From contig NZ_CP120360.1 of assembly GCF_029510815.1 (NCBI RefSeq), forward strand, positions 1,302,001 to 1,366,000: DNA of 64,000 nt, in the 5' to 3' direction. Under the pieces are notes generated by a model. It was not told the origin of the DNA. It searched no databases and saw only the letters and a program-made list of their open reading frames with translations. How positions within the stretch are numbered: the first letter of the stretch is position 1; every line of letters starts with the position of its first letter. Origin of the DNA: Janibacter sp. DB-40. Its GTDB lineage: Bacteria > Actinomycetota > Actinomycetes > Actinomycetales > Dermatophilaceae. Shown piece by piece: positions 44,218 to 53,133 of this stretch. The translations under genes and the position numbers were made by a program.

Positions 44218-45941
44218 GCCTGCTCACCCTCGTCCGTCACGTCGTACTGCTGCGGGGCCGGCATCGCCGGTGGTTCCTCGGGTGCCGGCGGTGGGGGTGA
44301 GCTCGCCTCGGCGGGTGCGAAGCCCCCTTCGTCCCCGAACTGGGCGGTGACGCTCTCGTCGGTGACCGACTGGCGGATCGCGTCGAGGCGCTGCTCGCCC
44401 TCGGTGTCGAGGTCGGTCTCCGAGGAGGGGAGGATCTCCACGTCCGTCTCCTCGGGGGCCTGCAGCAGCGACTCGATGTCGGCCTCGCGGGCGGAGACCC
44501 GCTCGGAGATGTCGCCCTGGCGCGAGCGGATGGACTCCATCGCCTCGGTGGAGAAGAGCTGCTGCCCCTGGCCGCCGACGAGCTGGCGGGCGATCTGCAG
44601 GTAGTCCACGCTCTCGGACTCCGCGCCGATGCGCACGATCTGGGGAAGGGAGTGGGAGACCGACTCCATCTTCTCCAGCTGGTCCTGCTGGTAGCGGTAG
44701 TCGAGGATCTCCGGCGCGAGCGCCGCGCTCAGCGCGCGGATGTCCAGTGCCTGCGCCTCGAGCAGCGCCGCGTTGGCCTTCGCGTCCGACTCGGACTCGA
44801 CGAAGCGCTGGCGGGCGACCGCTTCGGCGCGGTTGGTCTCGCGCTCGAGCGCCGTGTCCATCTGCGCCTGGTAGCGGGCGATGTCGGCCTGGATGGCGGA
44901 GAGGTTCTCGTTGAGCGAGGCGAGGTCCTTGTTCAGGTCACCCTCGTTCTGCTCCTTCTTCAGGCTCAGCTCGTAGTCGTAGGTGTAGGCCTCCTTGGCC
45001 ACCCGGATCATCTCCGGTGCGGCGAGGTCCATCCGGTACTCCTGTGCGGACGGCTCGGCGTGCGTGATATTGGCCGTCGTCAGCTCCACCGCGGGGGCGA
45101 ACTGGGCGTTGAGCTGCTCGAGCAGGCGGGAGGTGCTCTCGCCGACGAGGTCGTAGATGCCCGAGGCCTCCTGCTCGTAGATCAGCGAGCGGGTGGTCTC
45201 GGAGATGGCGTTGTTCAGCTTGTCCTGGAATCCCTGCACGGCGCCGAGGACGAAGACGAACTCGCGGGCGCTGACGATGCGGAACTGGAGGAAGAGGTCG
45301 ACCGAGGCCTGGACGCCGGACTTCGTGGGGGCCGAGCGGATCGGCGCGTTGAAGGGGTACTCGCGGGTGGTGTTGATGATGTAGGAGACGCGCTTCCACG
45401 GGTTCCACAGCGTCACCCGGCCGGGACCGACCTCGTCCTCGACCTTGCCGAAGCGGCTGATCAGGGCGGTGCAGCCCTCGGGGACCATGACCATGCCGTG
45501 GCGCCACCACAGGAAGGCCGCGGCGAGCACGACGAGCAGCCAGTAGTGCGGGCCGAAGACCGCCGTGGTCAGGTCGAAGGGCAGCAGGAAGATCGACCCG
45601 ACGATGCCGAAGAGCACGAGCAGCACGGCGGGGAGCATCGCCCGCAGGCGGCCGCCCTTGGGCATGACCATCGGGGTGATGACGTGCACCGGTCCCTCGG
45701 TGCCCATCTCGTACTGGCTGCGGCTGAGGTGCTCCGCGGCCGCGTCGAGGGAGACCTGCTCGGCGTTGATCCGGGTGCCGGCCGATCCGCCCTCGCCCCG
45801 GGCGGCCGGGAAGTCCCGCGCGTTGAGGTCGAACCCGGCGCTCTCGGCGCCCTCTCGGGCCTGGTCGACCATCTCGCCCATGCCGCTCGAGTCGGCGACC
45901 TGGCGGGCGGTGTCCATGAATTGTTGGGCTCGGTTGCTCAA
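44214..45941 (-). CDS. SPFH/band 7 membrane protein, first of a pair
   Basis: About 575 residues starting at a TTG (45941, LSNRAQQFMD) after a GGGGGA site; ATG 45917 is a less likely start. Two helices near residues 105-150 (MLPAVLLVLFGIVGSIFLLPF; YWLLVVLAAAFLWWRHGM), SPFH domain (GCTALISRFGKVEDEVGPGR), long coiled coil (QNEGDLNKDLASLNENLSAI) and an acidic, Pro-rich C-terminal tail (EEPPAMPAPQQYD). It forms a two-gene unit with the next SPFH gene; the two differ in sequence, so a hetero-oligomer like HflK/HflC is plausible. Confidence 0.86.
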   Translation of the reverse strand: MSNRAQQFMDTARQVADSSGMGEMVDQAREGAESAGFDLNARDFPAARGEGGSAGTRINAEQVSLDAAAEHLSRSQYEMGTEGPVHVITPMVMPKGGRLRAMLPAVLLVLFGIVGSIFLLPFDLTTAVFGPHYWLLVVLAAAFLWWRHGMVMVPEGCTALISRFGKVEDEVGPGRVTLWNPWKRVSYIINTTREYPFNAPIRSAPTKSGVQASVDLFLQFRIVSAREFVFVLGAVQGFQDKLNNAISETTRSLIYEQEASGIYDLVGESTSRLLEQLNAQFAPAVELTTANITHAEPSAQEYRMDLAAPEMIRVAKEAYTYDYELSLKKEQNEGDLNKDLASLNENLSAIQADIARYQAQMDTALERETNRAEAVARQRFVESESDAKANAALLEAQALDIRALSAALAPEILDYRYQQDQLEKMESVSHSLPQIVRIGAESESVDYLQIARQLVGGQGQQLFSTEAMESIRSRQGDISERVSAREADIESLLQAPEETDVEILPSSETDLDTEGEQRLDAIRQSVTDESVTAQFGDEGGFAPAEASSPPPPAPEEPPAMPAPQQYDVTDEGEQA

Positions 45942-46006
45942 GCCATTTCCCCCTGCGAATCGGTGTGGCGGTGACCACACCCGATCCTGTCACACACGCC
46001 TACTCG

Positions 46007-46207
46007 CTGGTTGAGGTGCAAGCGCCGTCGGTGGTTGAGGTGTGAGCGCCGTGACTCCCTGGGTGGTTGAGGTGTGAGCGCCCCCGGGGCGCGAGCCTCG
46101 AAACCACCCCCACGCTGGCTGAGGAGTGAGCGCCCCCGGGCGCGAACCTCGAAACCACCCCACGGTCCCTGAGGCGCGAGGCCGCCCGCGGCCGAGCCTC
46201 GAAGGGA
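46007..46207. repeat. Cluster of five REP-like hairpin repeat copies
   Basis: Two truncated left halves (46009, 46030) and three full copies: 46062-46108 and about 46117-46161 (GGTGGTT or GGCTGAGG start, CCTCGAAACCACC end) and 46166-46207 (TCCCTGAGG start, CCTCGAAGGGA end, inner GGCCGC/GCGGCC). Between the TusA-like gene and the SPFH operon. Confidence 0.88.
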
Positions 46208-46208
46208 C

Positions 46209-46496
46209 TTACCCCACCACGCGCCAAGGGAACTCTGGATCCGTCGACCTCGCCTGCGGCGAAATGCACACCCCGTACCGCGGGATGCCCTCGTCCTCGA
46301 CCGGGCCGAGGTAGCCGTGCCCGGTGATCCGGCACCACGCCGGCAGGTCGATCGGGGCGATGGGGTCGCTCGTCTCGAGGTGGACCACGGCCCCGGCGTC
46401 GAGGGCCAGGGCCTCCTGGCGCAGCAGGACCAGCAGCCGTGCGCACCCGAGGTCGCCGCCACGCAGCAGGTGCGCACCGTCGGGGAGTCGTTCCAT
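46209..46496 (-). CDS. TusA/SirA-like sulfurtransferase family protein
   Basis: 95 residues with TusA fold cues: LRGGDLGCARLLVLLRQEAL with the conserved Cys, VHLETSDPIAPIDLPAWC and RITGHGYLG. TusA proteins carry persulfide sulfur; the usual Cys-Pro is Cys-Ala here, so full activity is not assured. ATG 46496 chosen (MERLPDG). No sulfur-relay partner is adjacent. Confidence 0.75.
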   Translation of the reverse strand: MERLPDGAHLLRGGDLGCARLLVLLRQEALALDAGAVVHLETSDPIAPIDLPAWCRITGHGYLGPVEDEGIPRYGVCISPQARSTDPEFPWRVVG

Positions 46497-46605
46497 GGGG
46501 TCATTGTCGCGCAGGCCTGTGGATACTCGAGATGCGGTCGGGCCAGATCTCAATACCCTTGATCACCGATGCGGCCTCGCTCGGAGGCCCGAGGGAGGAA
46601 CACGC

Positions 46606-47226
46606 GTGCGAGTAGTCCGACGACGTCCGGCGGCCATCCTGGCCGCGACCGTGCTTGCGCTGTCCGCCTGTGGTGGTGATGGCGAAGGGGGGTCCTCCAG
46701 TTCGTCGTCCACCGCGAGCCCGCAGCCGGTCGAGCCGTCGTCGAGCAGCTCGAGCTCGTCGTCCAGCTCGGCGTCGTCGTCGTCGAGTGGCGCCACTGCT
46801 GCGCCCGATCTTCCCGAGGCAGCCACCAAGCACACGCAGGAGGGGGCTGTGGCGTTTGCGAAGTACTACTGGAACGAGCAAAGCCGAGCGCTGCACGCCG
46901 GCGACACCTCAACATTGAAGACACTCGTGTCTGACGACTGCGCGGTTTGCTACGAGTACATAGACGCCGTCGATGCCGAGATCAAGAACGGGCGACATTC
47001 AGACGTTCTTCCCACCACGGTCTTGGGGACCAAGGTGACTTCCGATACGGCAGGCAAGTCGGAGCAAGCAGTCACGGTGACTGCCAAGGACCGCGCCTAC
47101 AAGATTGTCGATGATTCAGGGAAGTCGGATATGGCCCCAAGCGACCCCATCAAGTATGACGTGGTCATTTACGTTGATTGGGTCTCGGGCCGATGGTCGG
47201 TCGTCGACAGTTACATGCTGACATGA
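46606..47226 (+). CDS. DUF6318-like lipoprotein with polyserine linker
   Basis: 206 residues. Basic start RVVRRRPAAILAATVLALSAC with lipobox LSAC (Cys22), then a Ser-rich linker of about 30 residues, then a compact domain (FAKYYWNEQSRALHAGDTST, CAVCYEYIDAV with a Cys pair) similar to actinobacterial DUF6318. GTG 46606 follows GAGGGAGGAACACGC. The C-terminal half is visibly lower in GC than its neighbours. Overlaps the next gene by 4 bp. Confidence 0.75.
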   Translation: MRVVRRRPAAILAATVLALSACGGDGEGGSSSSSSTASPQPVEPSSSSSSSSSSSASSSSSGATAAPDLPEAATKHTQEGAVAFAKYYWNEQSRALHAGDTSTLKTLVSDDCAVCYEYIDAVDAEIKNGRHSDVLPTTVLGTKVTSDTAGKSEQAVTVTAKDRAYKIVDDSGKSDMAPSDPIKYDVVIYVDWVSGRWSVVDSYMLT

Positions 47227-48170
47227 GAATTCTCGCACTCCTATGCGCATCGGCCTTGATCGCGTTGGGACTTTCTGGCCCTGCTGGAGCGGACGTTGAG
47301 CCCAAGCCCAAGACGAACAACTTCCAGACGGGCGCTCACGCCAGGCAAGAGAGGGTCACGGACGTCCAGCGCCAGTTGGATAAGGACCGTGCGATTGGCG
47401 GCGGTACCCGATCCCGCTCCTCCGGCAAGGCTGAGGACATCGCCTGGAGCGCGCCCCCGGCCAAGTGGGTCACCAAGGAGCGCACCTGCACGGGCGGCGG
47501 CATCGACCCCGCCTGCAGCGCAACGATCATCGACTGCCGCACCAACCCGGATGCCTCCGGGCCACCGCGCCTGATCTGGTGGCGCCAGGAGGGCACCGAG
47601 CAGTGGTACGGCCCGACCCAGACGTGTCTGCCGGGCTACCCGGCCCCGCCTGACGTCAACGACCCCACGATCCCGCAGACGTCGGCCCCGCCCCCACCGG
47701 TACCCACGATCCGCCAGATCCGCGAGGCGTTCATGGCGCTGCCCTTCGCCAAGCCCGAGGTGTCGATGCAGCCCGTCGGCAACAAGACACTGGTCAACCT
47801 GCCAACGTATTACCAGGCCGCGTGGCCCGAGGGCGCCGGCCTGAAGCCCGGTGACGTCAGCAAGCCGGTGCAACTGCTGTCCTGGACGATCGAGTTCAAG
47901 GTCGCCTCGAAGGACTACCGCTACACCTTCGGAGATGACGCCTCCTCGGGATGGACAGAGAGCTCGGGTGGGGTCTACCCGGACGGCGACATCACCCACA
48001 CTTACGACAGCACCGGCACGCACTCGGTGAAGGTCGACGCCCGGCTGGTCGGCCAGTTCCGCCTCAATGGCGGCGCCTGGCAGGACCTCGGCGCTGTCGC
48101 GGACCTGCAGGACGAGCCTGTGGCCGAGCTGCAGGTCGTGGGCACCAGGACGCGCCTCGTCGACAACTGA
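47223..48170 (+). CDS. Secreted protein of unknown function, partner of the lipoprotein
   Basis: 315 residues with a signal peptide (MRILALLCASALIALGLSG, cut near PAGA), a Cys-containing mid region (CTGGGIDPACSATIIDC) and a C-terminal PKD-like beta domain (YRYTFGDDASSGW, then THTYDSTGTHSVKVDAR). ATG 47223 overlaps the lipoprotein stop (ATGA). Cell-surface role, function unknown. Confidence 0.72.
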   Translation: MRILALLCASALIALGLSGPAGADVEPKPKTNNFQTGAHARQERVTDVQRQLDKDRAIGGGTRSRSSGKAEDIAWSAPPAKWVTKERTCTGGGIDPACSATIIDCRTNPDASGPPRLIWWRQEGTEQWYGPTQTCLPGYPAPPDVNDPTIPQTSAPPPPVPTIRQIREAFMALPFAKPEVSMQPVGNKTLVNLPTYYQAAWPEGAGLKPGDVSKPVQLLSWTIEFKVASKDYRYTFGDDASSGWTESSGGVYPDGDITHTYDSTGTHSVKVDARLVGQFRLNGGAWQDLGAVADLQDEPVAELQVVGTRTRLVDN

Positions 48171-48268
48171 CGCGGCCATCGCGGGTCCCGGTCGTGGCCG
48201 GCCCAGCCCGCACAACCCCCCCCACTTGGGGGATGGTGCCGACCTTTGTCTGGTCCGAGGCTTGAGGC

Positions 48269-49408
48269 ATGGACGAGATGATCGTGGTGGGCAGTGGTCC
48301 GGCGGGCTTGGCGACAGCGGCCGAGCTGGGCCGCAGGGGAATGCAGGTGAGAGTGCTGGAGCGTGGCGACCGGCTGGGCGCCGCGTGGGCCGGACGCTAT
48401 GACGGGCTGCGCTTCAACACCAGCCGGTGGTGGTCGGCGCTGCCGGGCGCGCCATTCCCGAAGGACTACGGATGGTTCCCGACCCGCGACCAGTACGTCA
48501 CCTACCTCGAGGACTACGCAGCGCGGCACGGGGTGACGGTCCGCACCGGGGTCGAGGTCCGGCGTCTCGACCCGGCTCCGGCCGGTGACGGTTGGCAGTT
48601 GTCGACCACCGCAGAGCGTCTGTACTCACATCAGGTGGTCGTGGCAACCGGTGCTCTGAACCGACCCCGAGTCCCCTCGTGGGCCCACGACACCGACTAC
48701 GGCGGCGCCGTGCTGCACACGAGCGACTACCGCAACGCCGCCCCCTTCCGTGGCCGGCGCGTCCTCGTCGTCGGGCCGGGCTCCTCCGGGCTGGAGATCG
48801 CGCGCGAACTCGTTGAAGGCGGCGCCGGTGAGGTGCTGCTGGCGGTGCGCACCCCACCCAACCTGCTCCCTCGGGAGAGCGGGGGTCTGCCCTTCGACCT
48901 TCCCGTGCCGCTCTTCCTCGGGCTGCCCGAACCGCTCGTCGACGCGATGCTGCGCCAGACCCAGCGCAGGTTCTGGGGCGACCTGAGCGACTACGGGCTA
49001 CCACCGGCGCCCGAGGGCGTCATGGCCGGTCTGCGCAGCCGTGGCGCGGGGACGGCGATCGTCGATCGAGCGTCGGTCGAAGCGGTCCGCGCGGGATCGA
49101 TCCACGTCGTGGCGGGGGTGGAGCGCCTCGACCCGACCGGAGCGGTGCTCACCGACGGGGAGCATGCGCAGGTCGATGCCGTGGTCCTGGCCACGGGGTA
49201 CACGACCGGACTGGACAGCATGGTCGGGCACCTCGACGTCCTGGATGGTCGCGGCATGCCGCGGGTCGTCGATGGCGGCGAGGCCGCCGATGGGCTTCGC
49301 TTCATCGGATACGTCTACCGCCCGGGCCTCACCGGGTACGTGGGGAAACTGGCGCGCAGAGCCGCCCGCGAGATCACCCGGTCCCGCACCAGGGAGCTGG
49401 TCGGCTGA
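48269..49408 (+). CDS. Flavin-containing monooxygenase-like oxidoreductase
   Basis: 379 residues with two Rossmann motifs: VVGSGPAGLATAAELGRRG for FAD at the start and VVGPGSSGLEIARELVEGG for NADPH mid-chain, and ATGYTTGLD near the end. Close to small bacterial FMO/TrkA-like flavoproteins. ATG 48269 has no strong ribosome site. Substrate unknown; convergent with the LuxR gene. Confidence 0.85.
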   Translation: MDEMIVVGSGPAGLATAAELGRRGMQVRVLERGDRLGAAWAGRYDGLRFNTSRWWSALPGAPFPKDYGWFPTRDQYVTYLEDYAARHGVTVRTGVEVRRLDPAPAGDGWQLSTTAERLYSHQVVVATGALNRPRVPSWAHDTDYGGAVLHTSDYRNAAPFRGRRVLVVGPGSSGLEIARELVEGGAGEVLLAVRTPPNLLPRESGGLPFDLPVPLFLGLPEPLVDAMLRQTQRRFWGDLSDYGLPPAPEGVMAGLRSRGAGTAIVDRASVEAVRAGSIHVVAGVERLDPTGAVLTDGEHAQVDAVVLATGYTTGLDSMVGHLDVLDGRGMPRVVDGGEAADGLRFIGYVYRPGLTGYVGKLARRAAREITRSRTRELVG

Positions 49409-49413
49409 GCGAG

Positions 49414-50493
49414 TCAGGCCCTCGCGCGGGCGGAGCGCACCACGGGCTCGTGCGCGAGACGAGCGAAGAGCTCCGGGCGGCTGTTGACCCCGAGCTTGGC
49501 GAAGACGGACTTCACGTGGCCACGCAGGGTGTCCGGGGTGATCCACAGGTCGGCGGCGATGTCGGCCGTTGACCGTCCGGTGAGCAGATGCTGGGCCACC
49601 TGCCGCTCACGCGGAGTCAGCTCGTGCAGGTGCAGCAGCACGGGCGCGACGTCCGAGCGGTGCGCGGGCTCGAGCAGGACGGCTGTCTGCCCCCGGCCGG
49701 CCAGCCGGGAGCCGCGCACCAGGAGCCACTCGCCGGAGATGGCCCGAACCCTGGCCACCGGCGGCGGTCGGTCGAGCCCGCCCGCGATGCTGGCCCGGGC
49801 GTGCGCGGCGACCTCGTGCACGACCATCGATCGCTCGAGCTTGTCGTCGTCGACGGGCCCGAGCCAGTCCAGCGCTCGCGGCGTGGTCGAGACGACACCA
49901 CCGTCGTCGTCCAGCACGATCACGCCGGGGGCCTCCCGGGCCGGGTCGAGCCACGCCTCGTCGAGGAGCAGGCCGCTACGGATGCCGTGGGCCAGGTGCG
50001 GTGCGAGCCTCGCCAGCAGGTCCACGTCGGGCTGGGAGAACCACGGCGAGTCCGCGGTCCGGGTCAGGCAGACGTGTCCCCAGCACACCCCACCGGTGCA
50101 GAAGACGGCGCGCAGCTCGTCGCCGAAGTCGCGGGGCTCGTACACGGTGCGCCACCGCAGGCTTCTGCTGAGCCGCCCTTCGGTCGTCCCGCTGAGCGAG
50201 GCCGCCGCGACGCCCGCCCTGACCATGTCGACGAACTTGTTCAGGTCATCCTGAGTGAGCTCGAGCTCGATGAGCGCCAGATGGGCCTCGCGCGGGACGT
50301 CCTCCTCGTACACCGCGTTGAGCAGCATCGTGTCGGGGTCCACCAGCAGCCAGCCTGCGGAGTCATAGGGGAGACGTCGACGCAGCAGCGTCGCGACGTG
50401 CTCGTAGAGCGCGAGGGGGTCCTGGGCGCGTGCGCACTCCCGGGCGACCGCCTCGACCAAGCGATCGTCCTGCGCGCGCGGACGCACCACCAT
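49414..50493 (-). CDS. LuxR-family transcriptional regulator
   Basis: 359 residues: an N-terminal sensor-type region and a C-terminal LuxR/FixJ HTH with LTPRERQVAQHLLTGRSTAD, IAADLWITPDTLRGHVKSVF and AKLGVNSRPEL. ATG 50493 (MVVRPRAQ) chosen; the open frame continues 5' but into the promoter area. Divergent from the YjiH gene with two palindromes between them, likely its target. Confidence 0.87.
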   Translation of the reverse strand: MVVRPRAQDDRLVEAVARECARAQDPLALYEHVATLLRRRLPYDSAGWLLVDPDTMLLNAVYEEDVPREAHLALIELELTQDDLNKFVDMVRAGVAAASLSGTTEGRLSRSLRWRTVYEPRDFGDELRAVFCTGGVCWGHVCLTRTADSPWFSQPDVDLLARLAPHLAHGIRSGLLLDEAWLDPAREAPGVIVLDDDGGVVSTTPRALDWLGPVDDDKLERSMVVHEVAAHARASIAGGLDRPPPVARVRAISGEWLLVRGSRLAGRGQTAVLLEPAHRSDVAPVLLHLHELTPRERQVAQHLLTGRSTADIAADLWITPDTLRGHVKSVFAKLGVNSRPELFARLAHEPVVRSARARA

Positions 50494-50536
50494 CCCTCGA
50501 TTTTGCCGCGCCGGCGCAGGCGTGTCCACGACGAGA

Positions 50537-50585
50537 TGTCTGGGATACCAGACACTTTGTGTCCAGACCGCCGGTCGGCGGTCTG
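50537..50585. promoter_or_regulatory. Two palindromes in the luxR-yjiH intergenic region
   Basis: TGTCTGG-N4-CCAGACA (50537-50554) and CAGACCGCCG-GT-CGGCGGTCTG (50564-50585), both perfect and sharing the half-site CCAGAC. Candidate operators for the adjacent LuxR-type regulator. Confidence 0.65.
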
Positions 50586-50645
50586 TCCCCGGAGCCACGA
50601 TGGCCTGAGCCAGGACACCGACGTTCACCGGAGGCAGGCGCGACC

Positions 50646-51980
50646 ATGCCGAGTCAGATCGAGACCCACACCCAGCAATCCCGGACGAGCAGCGACCCAC
50701 CGGGACTGTGGCGGTTCTTCGTCTTCAGCGCCATCGGCATCGTCATGTTCTTTGTGCCAGTCACCATCGGCGGCACCAACACGATCCCGCTGGACCACAT
50801 CGTCACCGGCCTGCAGACGCACGCCTCGCAGGTCGTCCCCTTCGTCGCGCTGGCGCTCATCCTGCTCGGCACCGCGCGACCCTTCGCCACGGGGTCGTGG
50901 CGTGACAGCCCGACCAAAACGATCTTCGCCCTGCTCAACATCGTCGGCCTCGTCGTCGCCGTCCTCATGCTCACCCGGCAGCCGTCGTGGCTCGCCGCCC
51001 CCGACATTGGCCCCTTCCTCTGGGAGAAGCTCGTCATCCCCGTCGGCCTCATCGTCCCCGTCGGGGCGATCTTCCTCGCGCTGCTCGTCGGCTACGGGCT
51101 GATGGAGCTGGTCGGCGTGCTCGTCCAGCCGATCATGCGTCCGCTCTTCCGCACCCCCGGCCGCTCGGCGATCGACGCGGTCGCCTCGTTCGTCGGCAGC
51201 TACTCGCTCGGGCTGCTCATCACCAACCGCGTCTTCCACGAGGGCAAGTACAGCGCTCGCGAGGCATCGATCATCGCCACCGGCTTCTCGACCGTGTCGG
51301 CCACCTTCATGATCATCGTCGCCAAGACCCTCGGCCTGATGGACCAGTGGCTGACGTACTTCTTCGTCACGCTCCTGGTGACCTTCGCCGTCACCGCCAT
51401 CACCGTGTGGATCCCGCCGCTCTCCCGCGTGCACAACGACTTCCACGCGGGCGTCACCCCGCAGCCGGAGGAGCAGGTCACCGGCAAGCGCACGGCCGCC
51501 GCCTGGCGGGAGGCGAAGGGGGCGCTGGCCGAGGTCCCCGGCTTCTGGACCCACCTGTGGTCCAACTTCCGCGACGGCGTCTACATGGCCGCGGCGATCC
51601 TCCCTTCGATCCTCTCCGTCGGGTTGATCGGACTGCTCCTGGCGAAGCACACCCCGATCTTCGACTGGCTGGGCTGGATCTTCGTGCCCTTCACCTGGGC
51701 GACCCAGATGGCCGAGCCGGTCCTCGCGGGGAAGGCCATCTCCCTGGGCATCGTCGAGATGTTCCTGCCGGCGATCCAGGCCGCCGAGGTCGACTCGCTG
51801 GTCACGCGGTTCGTCATCGGGGTGGTGTCGGTGTCGCAGATCATCTTCTTCTCCGCGCTGGTGCCCTGCATCATGGCGACCGACATCCCGATCACGATCT
51901 GGCACCTCGTCGTCATCTGGCTCGAGCGGGTCGTGCTGACCATCCTGCTCGCGGCCCCGCTGGCACACCTGCTGCTCTGA
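50646..51980 (+). CDS. YjiH-family membrane protein (nucleoside-recognition/Gate domain)
   Basis: 444 residues, about 10-11 helices. LFRTPGRSAIDAVASFVGSY, FSTVSATFMIIVAKTL and the C-terminal MAEPVLAGKAISLGIVEMFL fit the Gate/nucleoside recognition fold of YjiH-type transporters. ATG 50646 follows CGGAGGCAGGCGACC. Substrate unknown. Divergent from the LuxR regulator. Confidence 0.85.
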   Translation: MPSQIETHTQQSRTSSDPPGLWRFFVFSAIGIVMFFVPVTIGGTNTIPLDHIVTGLQTHASQVVPFVALALILLGTARPFATGSWRDSPTKTIFALLNIVGLVVAVLMLTRQPSWLAAPDIGPFLWEKLVIPVGLIVPVGAIFLALLVGYGLMELVGVLVQPIMRPLFRTPGRSAIDAVASFVGSYSLGLLITNRVFHEGKYSAREASIIATGFSTVSATFMIIVAKTLGLMDQWLTYFFVTLLVTFAVTAITVWIPPLSRVHNDFHAGVTPQPEEQVTGKRTAAAWREAKGALAEVPGFWTHLWSNFRDGVYMAAAILPSILSVGLIGLLLAKHTPIFDWLGWIFVPFTWATQMAEPVLAGKAISLGIVEMFLPAIQAAEVDSLVTRFVIGVVSVSQIIFFSALVPCIMATDIPITIWHLVVIWLERVVLTILLAAPLAHLLL

Positions 51981-52043
51981 CATCGTGCCGAGCGGGGGAG
52001 CCTTCCCCTCCTCCAACAGCCCGACCGCTCGTAGGCTCCCTGC

Positions 52044-52970
52044 ATGGAGACACTGCGCACCCCGGACGACCGATTCACCGACCTGCCCGACTTCGACCTC
52101 GAGCCCCGCTACGCCGACGTGCCCGACCAGGACGGCGGCATCCTTCGGATGGCGTGGGTCGAGGCCGGCCCACCGGCCGACGACGCACCCACGGTGCTGC
52201 TGCTCCACGGGGAGCCGAGCTGGTCCTACCTCTACCGGCACGTGATGACGACGCTCGCCGACGCGGGCGTCCACTCGGTCGCGGTGGACCTCGTCGGCTT
52301 CGGCCGCTCGGACAAGCCGACCGATCCCGCCGCGCACTCCTACGCGCGGCACGTGGAGTGGGTGCGCAGCCTCGTCCTCGACGAGCTCGACCTGCGGGAC
52401 GTCACCCTCGTCGGCCAGGACTGGGGTGGGCTCATCGGTCTGCGCCTGGTCGCGGAGAACCCGGACCGGTTCGCGTCGGTCGTGGCAGCCAACACCGGGT
52501 TGCCGACGGGCGACCACGACATGCCGCCCGTCTGGTGGAACTTCCGGCGTGCCGTGGAAAAGGCCGAGGTCCTCGACATCGGCCGCTTGGTCGCCTCGGG
52601 ATGTGCGCAGGAGATGAGCGCCGAAGCGCGGGCCGCCTACGACGCGCCCTTCCCGGACGAGACGTACAAGGCCGGCCCCCGGGCGATGCCCGGGCTGGTG
52701 CCGACGTCACCCGACGACCCGGCCACGACAGCGAACCGCCGCGCCTGGGAGGAGCTGGGGCGGTGGGACAAGCCCTTCCTCGTCGCCTTCAGCGACAGCG
52801 ACCCCATCACCGCGGCGATGGGTCCGATCCTCAAGCGACACGTCCCCGGTACGCAGGGGCTGGACCACCCGGTCATCCCTGATGCAGGGCACTTCCTGCA
52901 GGAGGACGCCGGGTGTGAGCTGGGGGAGGTGGTCGCGGACTTCGTCGGCGGCACCCGCAAGGCCGACTGA
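52044..52970 (+). CDS. Haloalkane dehalogenase, subfamily I
   Basis: 308 residues. HGEPSWSYLYR (His55-Glu57-Pro58, Trp60) is the HLD-I oxyanion motif, GQDWGG holds nucleophile Asp126 and halide-binding Trp127, Trp164/165 may give the second halide contact, SDSDP has the acid Asp253 and DAGHFLQED the base His283. Hydrolyses carbon-halogen bonds of haloalkanes. ATG 52044. A decayed copy of its 3' end lies at 58886. Confidence 0.9.
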   Translation: METLRTPDDRFTDLPDFDLEPRYADVPDQDGGILRMAWVEAGPPADDAPTVLLLHGEPSWSYLYRHVMTTLADAGVHSVAVDLVGFGRSDKPTDPAAHSYARHVEWVRSLVLDELDLRDVTLVGQDWGGLIGLRLVAENPDRFASVVAANTGLPTGDHDMPPVWWNFRRAVEKAEVLDIGRLVASGCAQEMSAEARAAYDAPFPDETYKAGPRAMPGLVPTSPDDPATTANRRAWEELGRWDKPFLVAFSDSDPITAAMGPILKRHVPGTQGLDHPVIPDAGHFLQEDAGCELGEVVADFVGGTRKAD

Positions 52971-53133
52971 GGGCCGCGGCCGACGAGGTTTGAGCCCTCG
53001 GCGCGGACTCACGGTGCCGTGATTGCGTTTTGGTCACGGCACCGAGTCGTCGTAGCCATATGGGCGAGGCGCGCCTAGTGTCCAGCGCAGTAACGACAGA
53101 GGTCCCGCACCGACGCGGGGATTGAGGAAGTAC

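Noticed and set aside
46007..46207. CRISPR array
   Set aside because: Repeats are palindromic, unequal in length and separated by variable short gaps without spacers; no cas genes.
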